Assembly (NCBI GenBank): GCA_038236705.1
Contig: JBBRZN010000044.1
Span: forward strand, 1-16,552
Length of the DNA stretch: 16,552 nt
Direction of reading: 5' to 3'
DNA from: AC-32 sp038236705
GTDB taxonomy: Bacteria; Actinomycetota; Thermoleophilia; Gaiellales; Gaiellaceae
The translations under genes and the position numbers were made by a program. A model generated the notes under the pieces. It was given only the letters and a program-made list of their open reading frames with translations. It did no database searches and was not told where the DNA came from. Of this stretch, positions 6,141-12,458 are shown piece after piece. Position 1 is the stretch's first letter. Each line of letters begins with the position of its first letter.

Positions 6141-6250
6141 GCGAAATGCCTTGTCGCCCAACAACGGGCGCAAGACGGCCGCCCGGGCGGAGCCCGCACG
6201 GCCTCTAGGTCGGCATCGCAAGCGATGCCTCAGCACTTGGCTACGCCCCA
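6141..6250 (-). repeat. 110-bp tandem repeat, unit 2, with truncated tRNA-Gln 5' end
   Basis: This is an exact copy of unit 1 (6031-6140), so the duplication is recent or maintained by conversion. It again carries the 17-25 nt tRNA-Gln 5' fragment (6226-6250) and the structured element. With the real tRNA the 5' fragment occurs three times at exactly 110-bp spacing. Confidence 0.9.
6173..6232 (-). repeat. Structured repeat element, copy B2
   Basis: This is identical to copy B1 and lies inside 110-bp unit 2. See copies A and B1 for the structure. Confidence 0.75.
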
Positions 6251-6264
6251 CAACGTTGGGTTTA

Positions 6265-6281
6265 CGCCCACCATGTGGGCG
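6265..6281. other. Hairpin between the small membrane gene and the tRNA repeat array
   Basis: CGCCCAC-CAT-GTGGGCG forms a 7-bp stem with a 3-nt loop, 5 nt after the stop of the membrane protein gene. No T-tract follows on the minus strand, so it is at best a weak or Rho-assisted terminator or a processing site upstream of tRNA-Gln. Confidence 0.4.
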
Positions 6282-6286
6282 CCAGC

Positions 6287-6664
6287 TTAGCCTCGGTCGA
6301 CAAGCAGGAACAGGAGCGCGATCGCGGCGAAGATGCCGGCGATCACGAGGGCCAGCCATGCGATCACGAACGACAGGACGACGACCACCACCGCGAGCGA
6401 CTGCGAGGCGGCGGCGATCCAGGAAATCTGCCGCATGGTGTCCGAGCTCGCCTCGCGTCCCCAGACCAGGTAGAGCGCGAGCAGCGGCACCGCCACAATG
6501 ATCACCGTCCAGCGGGAAAAGTCTTTCTCGAAGGCGACGACCAGGCCCTCGATGACAGCGATCCACAGCGAGATCCTGACCCTGCGAGCCCGCAGCCAGC
6601 GACCCGCCCGGGTCGACCGGTGTTCGATCAAGCGCCCCTGCTCCAGCGACTTCTCCGCGGCCAT
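6287..6664 (-). CDS. Small four-helix membrane protein, unknown function
   Basis: This 125-residue protein has a charged, basic N-terminus (1-29). It is followed by hydrophobic segments at about 31-45 (ISLWIAVIEGLVVAF), 52-69 (WTVIIVAVPLLALYLVWG), 80-102 and 103-122, so it is probably an inner-membrane protein with four helices. I do not recognise a named family; similar small membrane proteins are common in actinobacterial genomes. The ATG at 6664-6662 lies only 3 nt after the ispE TGA, so it is the last gene of the metG-tatD-rsmA-ispE operon. No catalytic motif is visible. The hydrophobic pattern and tight operon spacing make it a convincing gene. Confidence 0.8.
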   Translation of the reverse strand: MAAEKSLEQGRLIEHRSTRAGRWLRARRVRISLWIAVIEGLVVAFEKDFSRWTVIIVAVPLLALYLVWGREASSDTMRQISWIAAASQSLAVVVVVLSFVIAWLALVIAGIFAAIALLFLLVDRG

Positions 6665-6667
6665 GTG

Positions 6668-7486
6668 TCAACCGTACCAAGTAGGCACGGTGAGCCAGGT
6701 TCGCCCCTGGCGGCGCAGCTCGCGCTCGGCCGCGACAGCCGGCTCCCGGTGGAGGAAGAGGCCGTAGACGACCGGCCCGGCGCCGCTCACGTCGGCCCTG
6801 AAGGCGCCGAGCTCGAGCAGCTCGCCGGTGAGCGGAGAGGCAGCGAGGTCGTTGGTCGGCAAGGCCCCGAGATCGCGAGGGCGGCGAACCTGCCGGAGGG
6901 TTTCGTCGAGCCGCGCGCGGCGCTCCTCGAAGCCCTCGCCGCCGCCGCGCCGGTCGAACGCCTCGTAGACGGCGGCCGTCGACGCCTTGCTCTCACCACG
7001 AGGCAGGACGAGCACGACCCAGTAGTCCTGCGGGAGCTCGAGCGGCGCCAGGTCGGTGCCGGTACCGGTGGCCAGCTGCGGCCCGGAGGTGAGGAAGAAG
7101 GGCACATCGGATCCGAGACCGGCTGCGAGCTCGGCGAGCGCCTCGGCCGGAAGTGGCTCCGGCAGGGTCTCGTTGGCGAGGCGGAGCGCGGTGGCCGCAT
7201 CCGAGCTGCCGCCCCCCAGGCCCGCGGCGACCGGGACATGCTTCCAGATCCTTGCCTCCCAGCGGGCCTCGGTTCCCGCAGCGTCGGCGAGGCTCGCGAG
7301 CGCGCGCCGGACGAGCGTGTCCTGCGAGAAGCCCTCCACCCGTAGCCGCGCGGCGGGCTCGACCGAGACGCGGTCGGCCAGGTCGAGCCGCTGGAGCAGC
7401 GTTACCACCTCGTGCCGGCCGTCATCGCGAAGCGGGCCGACGACGAGCGCGAGGTTCAGCTTGGCGGTCGCTGCGGCGCGTCTCAT
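6668..7486 (-). CDS. ispE: 4-diphosphocytidyl-2-C-methyl-D-erythritol kinase
   Basis: IspE phosphorylates CDP-methylerythritol with ATP, the fourth step of the non-mevalonate (MEP) isoprenoid pathway. The 272-residue product is a GHMP kinase. It has K9 in TAKLNLAL, HEVVTLLQRLDLADRV (25-40), the ATP-binding loop VPVAAGLGGGSSDAAT (84-99), D127 in GSDVPFFLTSG, and the C-terminal glycine motif SGAGPVVYGLF. It is slightly shorter than E. coli IspE (283) but complete. The ATG at 7486-7484 overlaps the rsmA TGA as ATGA, which fixes the start even though the frame is open far upstream. The pair rsmA-ispE is a classic bacterial neighbourhood. Presence of IspE implies use of the MEP pathway. Confidence 0.96.
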   Translation of the reverse strand: MRRAAATAKLNLALVVGPLRDDGRHEVVTLLQRLDLADRVSVEPAARLRVEGFSQDTLVRRALASLADAAGTEARWEARIWKHVPVAAGLGGGSSDAATALRLANETLPEPLPAEALAELAAGLGSDVPFFLTSGPQLATGTGTDLAPLELPQDYWVVLVLPRGESKASTAAVYEAFDRRGGGEGFEERRARLDETLRQVRRPRDLGALPTNDLAASPLTGELLELGAFRADVSGAGPVVYGLFLHREPAVAAERELRRQGRTWLTVPTWYG

Positions 7487-8268
7487 CGGTCGAGCGCTTC
7501 GGCGAGTGCGACGAACTCCGGCGGGGCCAGCTCCTCTGCACGCACACTCGGGTCGCGGCCGATCGCCTCGAGAGCGGCGGCGGCCTGGTCGCGCGTGGCG
7601 GCATGGGCCAGCTCGAGCGAGTTCGGGAGACGCTTGCGCCTGTGCGCGAAGGCGGCGCCGACTATTTCCTTTACGCGCGGGCGATCCCAGGAGCCGTAGG
7701 CTGTGCGGCGGCGAAACGCGACGAGCGCGGAGTCGACGTTCGGTTGCGGCCGGAAGACCGTGCGCGAGACCGGGTGGATGCCTGTGCGCTCCGCTGAGAG
7801 CTGGACGAGCACGGAGACCGCGCCGTAGGACTTCGTCGACGGCTGCGCGAAGAAGCGGTCGGCGACCTCGCGCTGCACCATTACGGTCCAGTGAGCGAGG
7901 CTCGGCAGACCGTCGAGGCTCTCGACCACGAGCGGCGTGGCGATGTTGTAGGGCAGGTTCGAGACGAGCTTCGTCGGCTGTGGCTCCAGCGCGGCGAGGT
8001 CGAGCTGAAGCGCATCGCCGAACTGGAGCTCGACGTTCTCGCGGCCTGCCAGGCCGTCGCGGAGGCGCGGCTCGAGCGACCGGTCGAGCTCGACGGCGTG
8101 CACGTGGCGAGTGCGGTCGGCGAGGTACCCGGTCAGGACGCCGAGACCAGGGCCGACCTCGAGCACGACGTCCTCGGGATCGAGCTCGGCGAGCCGCCCG
8201 ATCACGCCGAGCAGGTTCTCGTCGATCAGGAAGTGCTGGCCGAGCTCCGTCTTCGCGGCCGGCCTCAT
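7483..8268 (-). CDS. rsmA: 16S rRNA (adenine1518-N6/adenine1519-N6)-dimethyltransferase
   Basis: RsmA (KsgA) dimethylates two adjacent adenines in the 3' hairpin of 16S rRNA late in small-subunit assembly. The 261-residue protein shows LGQHFLID (9-16), the SAM-binding VLEVGPGLGVLT (35-46), E60 in VELD, GDALQLD, the catalytic NLPYNIATP (104-112), FRPQPNVDSALV (172-183) and the C-terminal FAHRRKRLPNSL helix. Length is normal. The ATG at 8268-8266 overlaps the tatD TGA by 4 nt, and its own TGA overlaps the ispE ATG, so tatD-rsmA-ispE are read as a coupled chain. Unlike B. subtilis, no ribonuclease M5 gene (rnmV) and no yabE/rpf-like gene lies between tatD and rsmA. Confidence 0.97.
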   Translation of the reverse strand: MRPAAKTELGQHFLIDENLLGVIGRLAELDPEDVVLEVGPGLGVLTGYLADRTRHVHAVELDRSLEPRLRDGLAGRENVELQFGDALQLDLAALEPQPTKLVSNLPYNIATPLVVESLDGLPSLAHWTVMVQREVADRFFAQPSTKSYGAVSVLVQLSAERTGIHPVSRTVFRPQPNVDSALVAFRRRTAYGSWDRPRVKEIVGAAFAHRRKRLPNSLELAHAATRDQAAAALEAIGRDPSVRAEELAPPEFVALAEALDR

Positions 8269-9011
8269 GCCAAAGAGAACGCCGCGGTTGCGTTGGCGTC
8301 AAGGCGGGCGGTGAGCTCGTCGGCGTCCTCCCCACGCGCCTCGGCCAGCGCGGCGGCCGTGTGGACGACGTTGGCCGGCTCGTTCGGGCGGCCTCGCCGC
8401 GGCTGGGGCGAGAGGTAGGGGCTGTCCGTCTCGACGAGCAGACGGTCGCCGGGGACCCGGCGCGCCGCTTCGCGGAGGTCCTCGGCGCTCGGGTAGGTGA
8501 GGTTGCCCGCGAACGAGACGTAGTAGCCGCGCTCGAGCGCGACCGGCAGGAGCTCGGGCGCCGAGAAGCAGTGCAGCACGACCGTGCCCTGGAAGCCTTC
8601 GAGCGCCTCAGCCGTCTCGTTCGAGGCCGCGCGTGTGTGGACGACGACCGCCTTGCCGAGCTCGGCCGCAAGCTCGAGCTGACGCTCGAAGAGCTCTCGC
8701 TGGCGGTCGTGCGGCGCGTAGTCGCGGTAGAAGTCGAGCCCGGTCTCGCCGACCGCGACGGCGCGCTCGTGGCCGAGCAGCTCGCGGAGCTCGTCGAGAC
8801 GCCCGGCGGCCTCGTCGGCAGCCTGGTGCGGGTGAATCCCGAGTGCGGCGAAGACGCCTTCCTCCCGCCCGGCGATCGCGAGGGTCTCTCGGCAAGACTC
8901 GAGCCCGGAGCCGACCGAGACGATGCGCTCCACCCCGGCCGCCCGCGCGCGGGCGACGACGACGTCTGCCGGCTCGGCGCACGCGTCGAGGTGCGCGTGC
9001 GTGTCGGTCAA
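8265..9011 (-). CDS. tatD: TatD family metal-dependent hydrolase (3'-5' DNase)
   Basis: This is a TIM-barrel amidohydrolase-fold nuclease of the TatD/YcfH (B. subtilis YabD) family, thought to act in DNA or RNA quality control. All metal ligands are present: H5 and H7 in DTHAHLD, E89 in VGETGLDFYRD, H125 in VVVHTR, H147 in LHCFS and D196 in LVETDSPYLSP; ALGIHPHQA is also typical. I place the start at TTG 9011-9009: it gives MTDTHAHLD, the normal N-terminus, a normal 248 residues, and a TTGA overlap with the metG stop. Upstream in-frame codons would add an unrelated Arg-rich tail. No Shine-Dalgarno sequence is seen, consistent with coupling to metG. The exact biological substrate is not settled for this family; the symbol denotes the family. 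Confidence 0.93.
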   Translation of the reverse strand: MTDTHAHLDACAEPADVVVARARAAGVERIVSVGSGLESCRETLAIAGREEGVFAALGIHPHQAADEAAGRLDELRELLGHERAVAVGETGLDFYRDYAPHDRQRELFERQLELAAELGKAVVVHTRAASNETAEALEGFQGTVVLHCFSAPELLPVALERGYYVSFAGNLTYPSAEDLREAARRVPGDRLLVETDSPYLSPQPRRGRPNEPANVVHTAAALAEARGEDADELTARLDANATAAFSLA

Positions 9012-10528
9012 GCTGCTGCGGTCGGCAGGTCGACGCGCGGGAAGAGCGGCGCGGCGGGATCGATCCCCTCGGTCTCGGGCGTGAGCCCGGCTTCGACCCG
9101 CCCGAGCGCGAGCTCGACCGGCTGCCGCAGCGCGCCGAGGATCAGGGGTGTCGTCTCCGGAAGGTAGGGCGCGAGCGCGACGGCGACCGCGCGCACTCCG
9201 TCGGCGAGGTCGTAGAGCACACGGTCGAGCTCGGCCGCCCGCGCCTCGTCCTTGGCGAGCTGCCAAGGCGCCGTTACCTCGACGTGGCGGTTAAGCCACC
9301 GCACGACCTCCCAGACGTCCTCGAGAGCGCCCGTCAGCTCGTAGGCATCGAAGCGCTCGACGAGCTTCACGCGTAGCGCCTCCAGCAGAGCAGTGAGCTC
9401 CTCGTTCGCCTCGCCCGGCTCGATCCGTCCCCCGCGGTAGCGGGAGATCATCGCCGTCGTCCGCGAGACGAGATTGCCGAGATCGTTCGCGAGCTCGCGC
9501 TCGTAGCGCTCGTGGAGGCTGTCGAGCGAGGCCGTCCCGTCCTGCCCGAACGAAACCGAGCGCAGCGCCCAGAAGCGCACGGCGTCGGCGCCGTAGACGT
9601 CCACGAGGTCGAGCGGGTCGATCGCGTTGCCGAGTGACTTCGAGATCTTGCGGTCGTCGAGCAGGAGCCAGCCGTGCACGAACAGCTGCTGCGGGACCTC
9701 GTAGCCCGCCGCCAGGAGCAGCGCGGGCCAGTAGACGCAGTGGAAACGGAGGATGTCCTTGCCCAGCAGGTGGTGAGCGTGCGGCCAGAACCGCTCCCGC
9801 AGGTCCTCACCGTCGCGTGCGTAGGTGAGCGCGCTCAGGTAGTTGATGAGGGCGTCTACCCAGACATACGTGACCTGCTCTTCGTCCCAGGGGATCGGGA
9901 TCCCCCACGGCTGCCCTGCGCGGCTGACGCTGAAGTCCTCCAGGCCGCCCTCGATGAAGCTGCGCGCCTCGTTGTAGCGGAAGCGCGGCAACACGAAGTC
10001 GGGGCGCGCGTCGTAGAGCTCGAGCAGCTTGTCCTGGTATGCGGAGAGGCGGAAGAAGTAGTTCTTCTCCTCGATTCGCTCCGGTGGAATGCCGTGCTCA
10101 GGGCAGAGCCCGTCGACCAGATCGGACTCGCTCTTGAACTCCTCGCAGCCCACGCAGTACAGCCCCGAGTAGACGTCCTGGTAGATGTCGCCGCTGTCGT
10201 AGATCCGCTGCAGGAACTCCTGCACGAACAGCTTGTGACCCTCGTCGGTCGTGCGGATGAAGAAGTCGTGGTCGGCGTTGACCTTCCTAGGCAGCTCTCG
10301 CCAATGGTCGACGATCTCGTCGACGTACGTCTTCGGGTCGAGGCCTTGCTCCTCGGCGATGCGGTACACCTTGGAGGCGTTCTCGTCGGTGCCGGTGAGG
10401 AAGAACGTCTCCTCGCCGCGCTGGCGATGGTGTCGCACGAGCGCATCGGCCGCGATCGTGGTGTACGCGTGGCCGATGTGAGGCGTCGCGTTGACGTAGT
10501 AGATGGGGGTCGTCAGGTAGAAACTCAT
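9008..10528 (-). CDS. metG: Methionyl-tRNA synthetase
   Basis: MetG charges initiator and elongator tRNA-Met with methionine. The 506-residue protein shows the class I signatures PHIGH (16-20) and KISKS (294-298), a one-knuckle zinc site C125-x2-C128...C142-P-E-H145 (the Thermus-type CCCH set), ETFFLTGTDENASK (40-53), WVDALINYLSAL and the anticodon-recognition helical domain from about 370 on (TAPWQLAKD). It lacks the C-terminal tRNA-binding dimer domain of longer forms, as many short MetG1 enzymes do. The ATG at 10528-10526 gives the expected MSFYLTTPIYYVN start; the longer open frame upstream is unrelated in sequence. It heads the coupled metG-tatD-rsmA-ispE chain. Its first ~240 nt are also open in the frame of the upstream M23-like gene. 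Confidence 0.97.
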   Translation of the reverse strand: MSFYLTTPIYYVNATPHIGHAYTTIAADALVRHHRQRGEETFFLTGTDENASKVYRIAEEQGLDPKTYVDEIVDHWRELPRKVNADHDFFIRTTDEGHKLFVQEFLQRIYDSGDIYQDVYSGLYCVGCEEFKSESDLVDGLCPEHGIPPERIEEKNYFFRLSAYQDKLLELYDARPDFVLPRFRYNEARSFIEGGLEDFSVSRAGQPWGIPIPWDEEQVTYVWVDALINYLSALTYARDGEDLRERFWPHAHHLLGKDILRFHCVYWPALLLAAGYEVPQQLFVHGWLLLDDRKISKSLGNAIDPLDLVDVYGADAVRFWALRSVSFGQDGTASLDSLHERYERELANDLGNLVSRTTAMISRYRGGRIEPGEANEELTALLEALRVKLVERFDAYELTGALEDVWEVVRWLNRHVEVTAPWQLAKDEARAAELDRVLYDLADGVRAVAVALAPYLPETTPLILGALRQPVELALGRVEAGLTPETEGIDPAAPLFPRVDLPTAAA

Positions 10529-11576
10529 CTGCGCCAATGATACGAACCCGCCTTCGGCTCCCCGCGGCGGCGGCCGCAGCCCGGCGGCGCGCTCGCAGGC
10601 GGAGGCAGAGGCCGAGCACGAGCACCGCGGACACGAACGCCGCGCAACTCCGCATGACGGGCAAGCCGCCGCTCGCGCCTTCGCTCCGAGTCGGCCGCGT
10701 GACAGTGGCTCGCGAGACCCACGCACGCCGCGCAGCGCTTGCGGCGAACGGCGCTTGACTCACACGCCCGCGCATCTCATGCGGTCGCGGTCGAGCCCGT
10801 TCCCGGGGAGCAGCCGGCCGGCGCTCACGCGGTCGGACGGGCACCGCCGGGTCGTGTGGAGCGGCAACCGACGCCGACCCGCGTTCGCGAAACACTCGAC
10901 TCTGCTTTGCCTCCACCGGCGCGGACCGCGCAATTTTCGGCGCAGCCGCGGCGACAGGAGCAGCGAAGGTAGTCGCCCGGCCTGTCTTCAGCTCGAGGGG
11001 CTCAGGCCCCGGCTCCGGGGCAGCCGCCGGCGGCTCCGTGGGAACGACCGCAGGGGCGGGCGAAACCACAGGAGAAGGCTGCTCGCCGGTCGCAGGCGGT
11101 CCGCTCGGCGAAACCTCGGCGTCGGGCAAGAACAGGAGCGGATCCAGGTAGCCGTTCGGCTCGGAGCTCCGCCGCACGCCGAGATAGACGTAGGGCACCG
11201 GCAGCTCCACCACGCCACTGGGACCTACGGTGCCGACGAAATCGCCCTCCCCCACCGCCGTCCCGCGTCGCACGGCGACCGAGCCCAGATGCAGGAGCGT
11301 GACCGAGTACCCGTCCTGCGTCTGGAGCGAGACCGTCCGGCCCCCCACCGGGACGGTCCCGGCGAAGGAGACCACCCCGGCCGCCGGGGCCAGCACGGGT
11401 GCGCCCGCTGGAGCGCCGATGTCGATCCCGCGATGCTGGCCAGCCGCATACGGATCGTCGCCGAGCAGGAAGGGTCGCAGCACCGGGCCCTGCACCGGCC
11501 AGGCCCAACCCAGAGCGGACGCGGGCAGGGCGAGCGCAGCCGCGATCACAACGCAGACGAGCAGTCGGACCGTCAC
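10287..11576 (-). CDS. Exported M23-family (LytM-like) protein with degenerate zinc site; true 3' end uncertain
   Basis: The product has a signal peptide (1-21, LPASA), then an M23 domain (about 25-150). H48 and D52 in QHRGIDIG and H96 in TLLHLG match zinc or catalytic positions of LytM. The expected final H-x-H strand is replaced by Y129-V-Y131 in VPYVYLGVRR, so peptidase activity is doubtful; a regulatory or binding role, as in NlpD/EnvC-type proteins, is possible. A Pro/Ala/Arg-rich linker (155-305) leads to a hydrophobic segment (about 309-325, CAAFVSAVLVLGLCL) with an Arg tail, probably a C-terminal membrane anchor. From about residue 349 the frame overlaps metG and looks like a shadow frame. 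The real end may be near 10525-10583; a frameshift is plausible. The start GTG 11576 has a perfect AGGAGGT five bases upstream. Confidence 0.75.
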   Translation of the reverse strand: MTVRLLVCVVIAAALALPASALGWAWPVQGPVLRPFLLGDDPYAAGQHRGIDIGAPAGAPVLAPAAGVVSFAGTVPVGGRTVSLQTQDGYSVTLLHLGSVAVRRGTAVGEGDFVGTVGPSGVVELPVPYVYLGVRRSSEPNGYLDPLLFLPDAEVSPSGPPATGEQPSPVVSPAPAVVPTEPPAAAPEPGPEPLELKTGRATTFAAPVAAAAPKIARSAPVEAKQSRVFRERGSASVAAPHDPAVPVRPRERRPAAPRERARPRPHEMRGRVSQAPFAASAARRAWVSRATVTRPTRSEGASGGLPVMRSCAAFVSAVLVLGLCLRLRARRRAAAAAAGSRRRVRIIGADEFLPDDPHLLRQRDASHRPRVHHDRGRCARATPSPARRGDVLPHRHRRERLQGVPHRRGARPRPEDVRRRDRRPLARAA

Positions 11577-11581
11577 CGGGC

Positions 11582-11588
11582 ACCTCCT
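11582..11588 (-). promoter_or_regulatory. Shine-Dalgarno sequence of the M23-like gene
   Basis: AGGAGGT on the minus strand lies 5 nt before the GTG at 11576-11574. It is the best ribosome binding site of the minus-strand block and decides this start over an out-of-frame GTG/ATG nearby. Confidence 0.85.
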
Positions 11589-11589
11589 C

Positions 11590-11650
11590 CGTTGTCAGAT
11601 ATGGAAACTACAGCCAAGGTAGCAGAGCCGGGCGATCGTTGTCAAATCTG
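11590..11650. repeat. Pair of 14-bp direct repeats around the M23 gene promoter
   Basis: The plus-strand sequences at 11590-11603 (CGTTGTCAGATATG) and 11637-11650 (CGTTGTCAAATCTG) agree at 12 of 14 positions, 47 bp apart. One overlaps the -35 hexamer, the other lies just upstream of the Shine-Dalgarno site. They may be operator half-sites or a duplicated promoter piece. Confidence 0.5.
11616..11645 (-). promoter_or_regulatory. Housekeeping-type promoter upstream of the M23-like gene / metG operon
   Basis: On the minus strand TTGACA (11645-11640) is followed after 18 bp by TACCTT (11621-11616). This is a good match to a sigma-70-type -35/-10 pair, in a locally AT-richer patch just after the rsmI stop. 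It would give a leader of about 30 nt. It probably drives M23-metG-tatD-rsmA-ispE. Confidence 0.65.
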
Positions 11651-11651
11651 A

Positions 11652-12455
11652 TTACAGCGAGGTGCTGTAGAGCCTGTTGCGCGCTACTCCGGTGAGCCCG
11701 GAGACCACCTCGGCCGCCTGCCGGCGGGGCAGGCCCGCGGCCACGAGCTGGGCGACTGCGTCCGTCGCGGCGCTCTCGTCCGCGCCGGCCACGGGCGCCG
11801 CGCCCAGCACGAGCGTCACCTCGCCCTTCGGCGCCTCGGCGAACCGCGTGGCGAGCTCGGCCACCGTCCCGACCGCGACCTCCTCGAAGCGCTTCGTCAG
11901 CTCACGGCACACCGCGGCCGGGCGATCGGGGACCACGCGCGCGAGGGCTTCCAGTGAACGCGGAAGCCGCTGCGGCGACTCGAACGCGACCATGGCCCAG
12001 GGCCACCGCGCCAGCTCCTCGCCGAGCTCCCGCAACGCCCGCTCGCCCCGGGGCAGGTAGCCGAGGAACTGGTACCGCTCCGACACGAGCCCGCTCGCTA
12101 CGAGCGCGGTCTCCACTGCCGAAGGCCCCGGCAGCACCGTCACCGCCACGTCGGCCTTTCGCGCGGCCGCGATCAGGCGCGCACCCGGGTCGTTGATCCC
12201 CGGCAGACCCGCGTCGCTGACCAGCGCCACACGCTCCCCGGCCTCGAGCCGCGGCAGCACCTCCGCCGTCCGCCTGGCTTCGTTGTGCTCGTGGTAGGAG
12301 AGCAGACGCGCCTTGATCCCGTGGCGCTCGAGCAGCCCCCGCGTGTGCCTGGTGTCCTCGCAGAGCACGAGCTTGGCTTCGACCAGCTCGCGCAGCACCC
12401 GCAGCGTCACGTCCTCGAGATTTCCGATCGGGGTCGCGCACACCGCGAGCGTCAT
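11652..12455 (-). CDS. rsmI: 16S rRNA (cytidine1402-2'-O)-methyltransferase
   Basis: RsmI methylates the ribose of C1402 in the decoding centre of 16S rRNA, using SAM. The 267-residue protein has the tetrapyrrole-methylase fold signatures: CATPIGNLEDVTLRVLREL (6-24), CEDTRHTRGLL (32-42), SYHEHNE (53-59), LVSDAGLPGINDPG (78-91), LPGPSAVETALVASGL (108-123), FLGYLPR, FESPQRL and CRELTKRFEEV. The last 40 residues form the usual helical C-terminal domain (LPRRQAAEVVSGLTG). The ATG at 12455-12453 lies 3 nt after the stop of the ROK gene. In B. subtilis the orthologue yabC sits one gene before metS, matching the order here. Confidence 0.97.
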   Translation of the reverse strand: MTLAVCATPIGNLEDVTLRVLRELVEAKLVLCEDTRHTRGLLERHGIKARLLSYHEHNEARRTAEVLPRLEAGERVALVSDAGLPGINDPGARLIAAARKADVAVTVLPGPSAVETALVASGLVSERYQFLGYLPRGERALRELGEELARWPWAMVAFESPQRLPRSLEALARVVPDRPAAVCRELTKRFEEVAVGTVAELATRFAEAPKGEVTLVLGAAPVAGADESAATDAVAQLVAAGLPRRQAAEVVSGLTGVARNRLYSTSL

Positions 12456-12458
12456 GGC

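Noticed and set aside
6031..6250. CRISPR array
   Set aside because: There are two contiguous, identical 110-bp units with no spacers, adjacent to a tRNA. The period is too long and nothing varies between copies; no cas gene is present.
5957..6250. Integrated mobile island at tRNA-Gln
   Set aside because: No integrase, no long foreign segment and no repeat of the tRNA 3' end at a distance; the repeats copy the 5' end, whereas most islands duplicate the 3' end.
6124..6250. Two additional complete tRNA genes in the repeats
   Set aside because: Only about the first 17-25 nt of tRNA-Gln are present; there is no anticodon arm, T-arm or acceptor 3' strand in either unit.
6668..8671. A 667-codon minus-strand frame containing IspE
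   Set aside because: Only the last 272 codons are IspE; the front part is an Arg-rich out-of-frame reading of rsmA and tatD. The ATG overlapping the rsmA stop is the real start.
7056..9167. Plus-strand open frame of 703 codons opposite ispE, rsmA and tatD
   Set aside because: It spans three real genes on the other strand and is very Arg/Ala/Ser-rich. Long antisense frames are expected in DNA this GC-rich.
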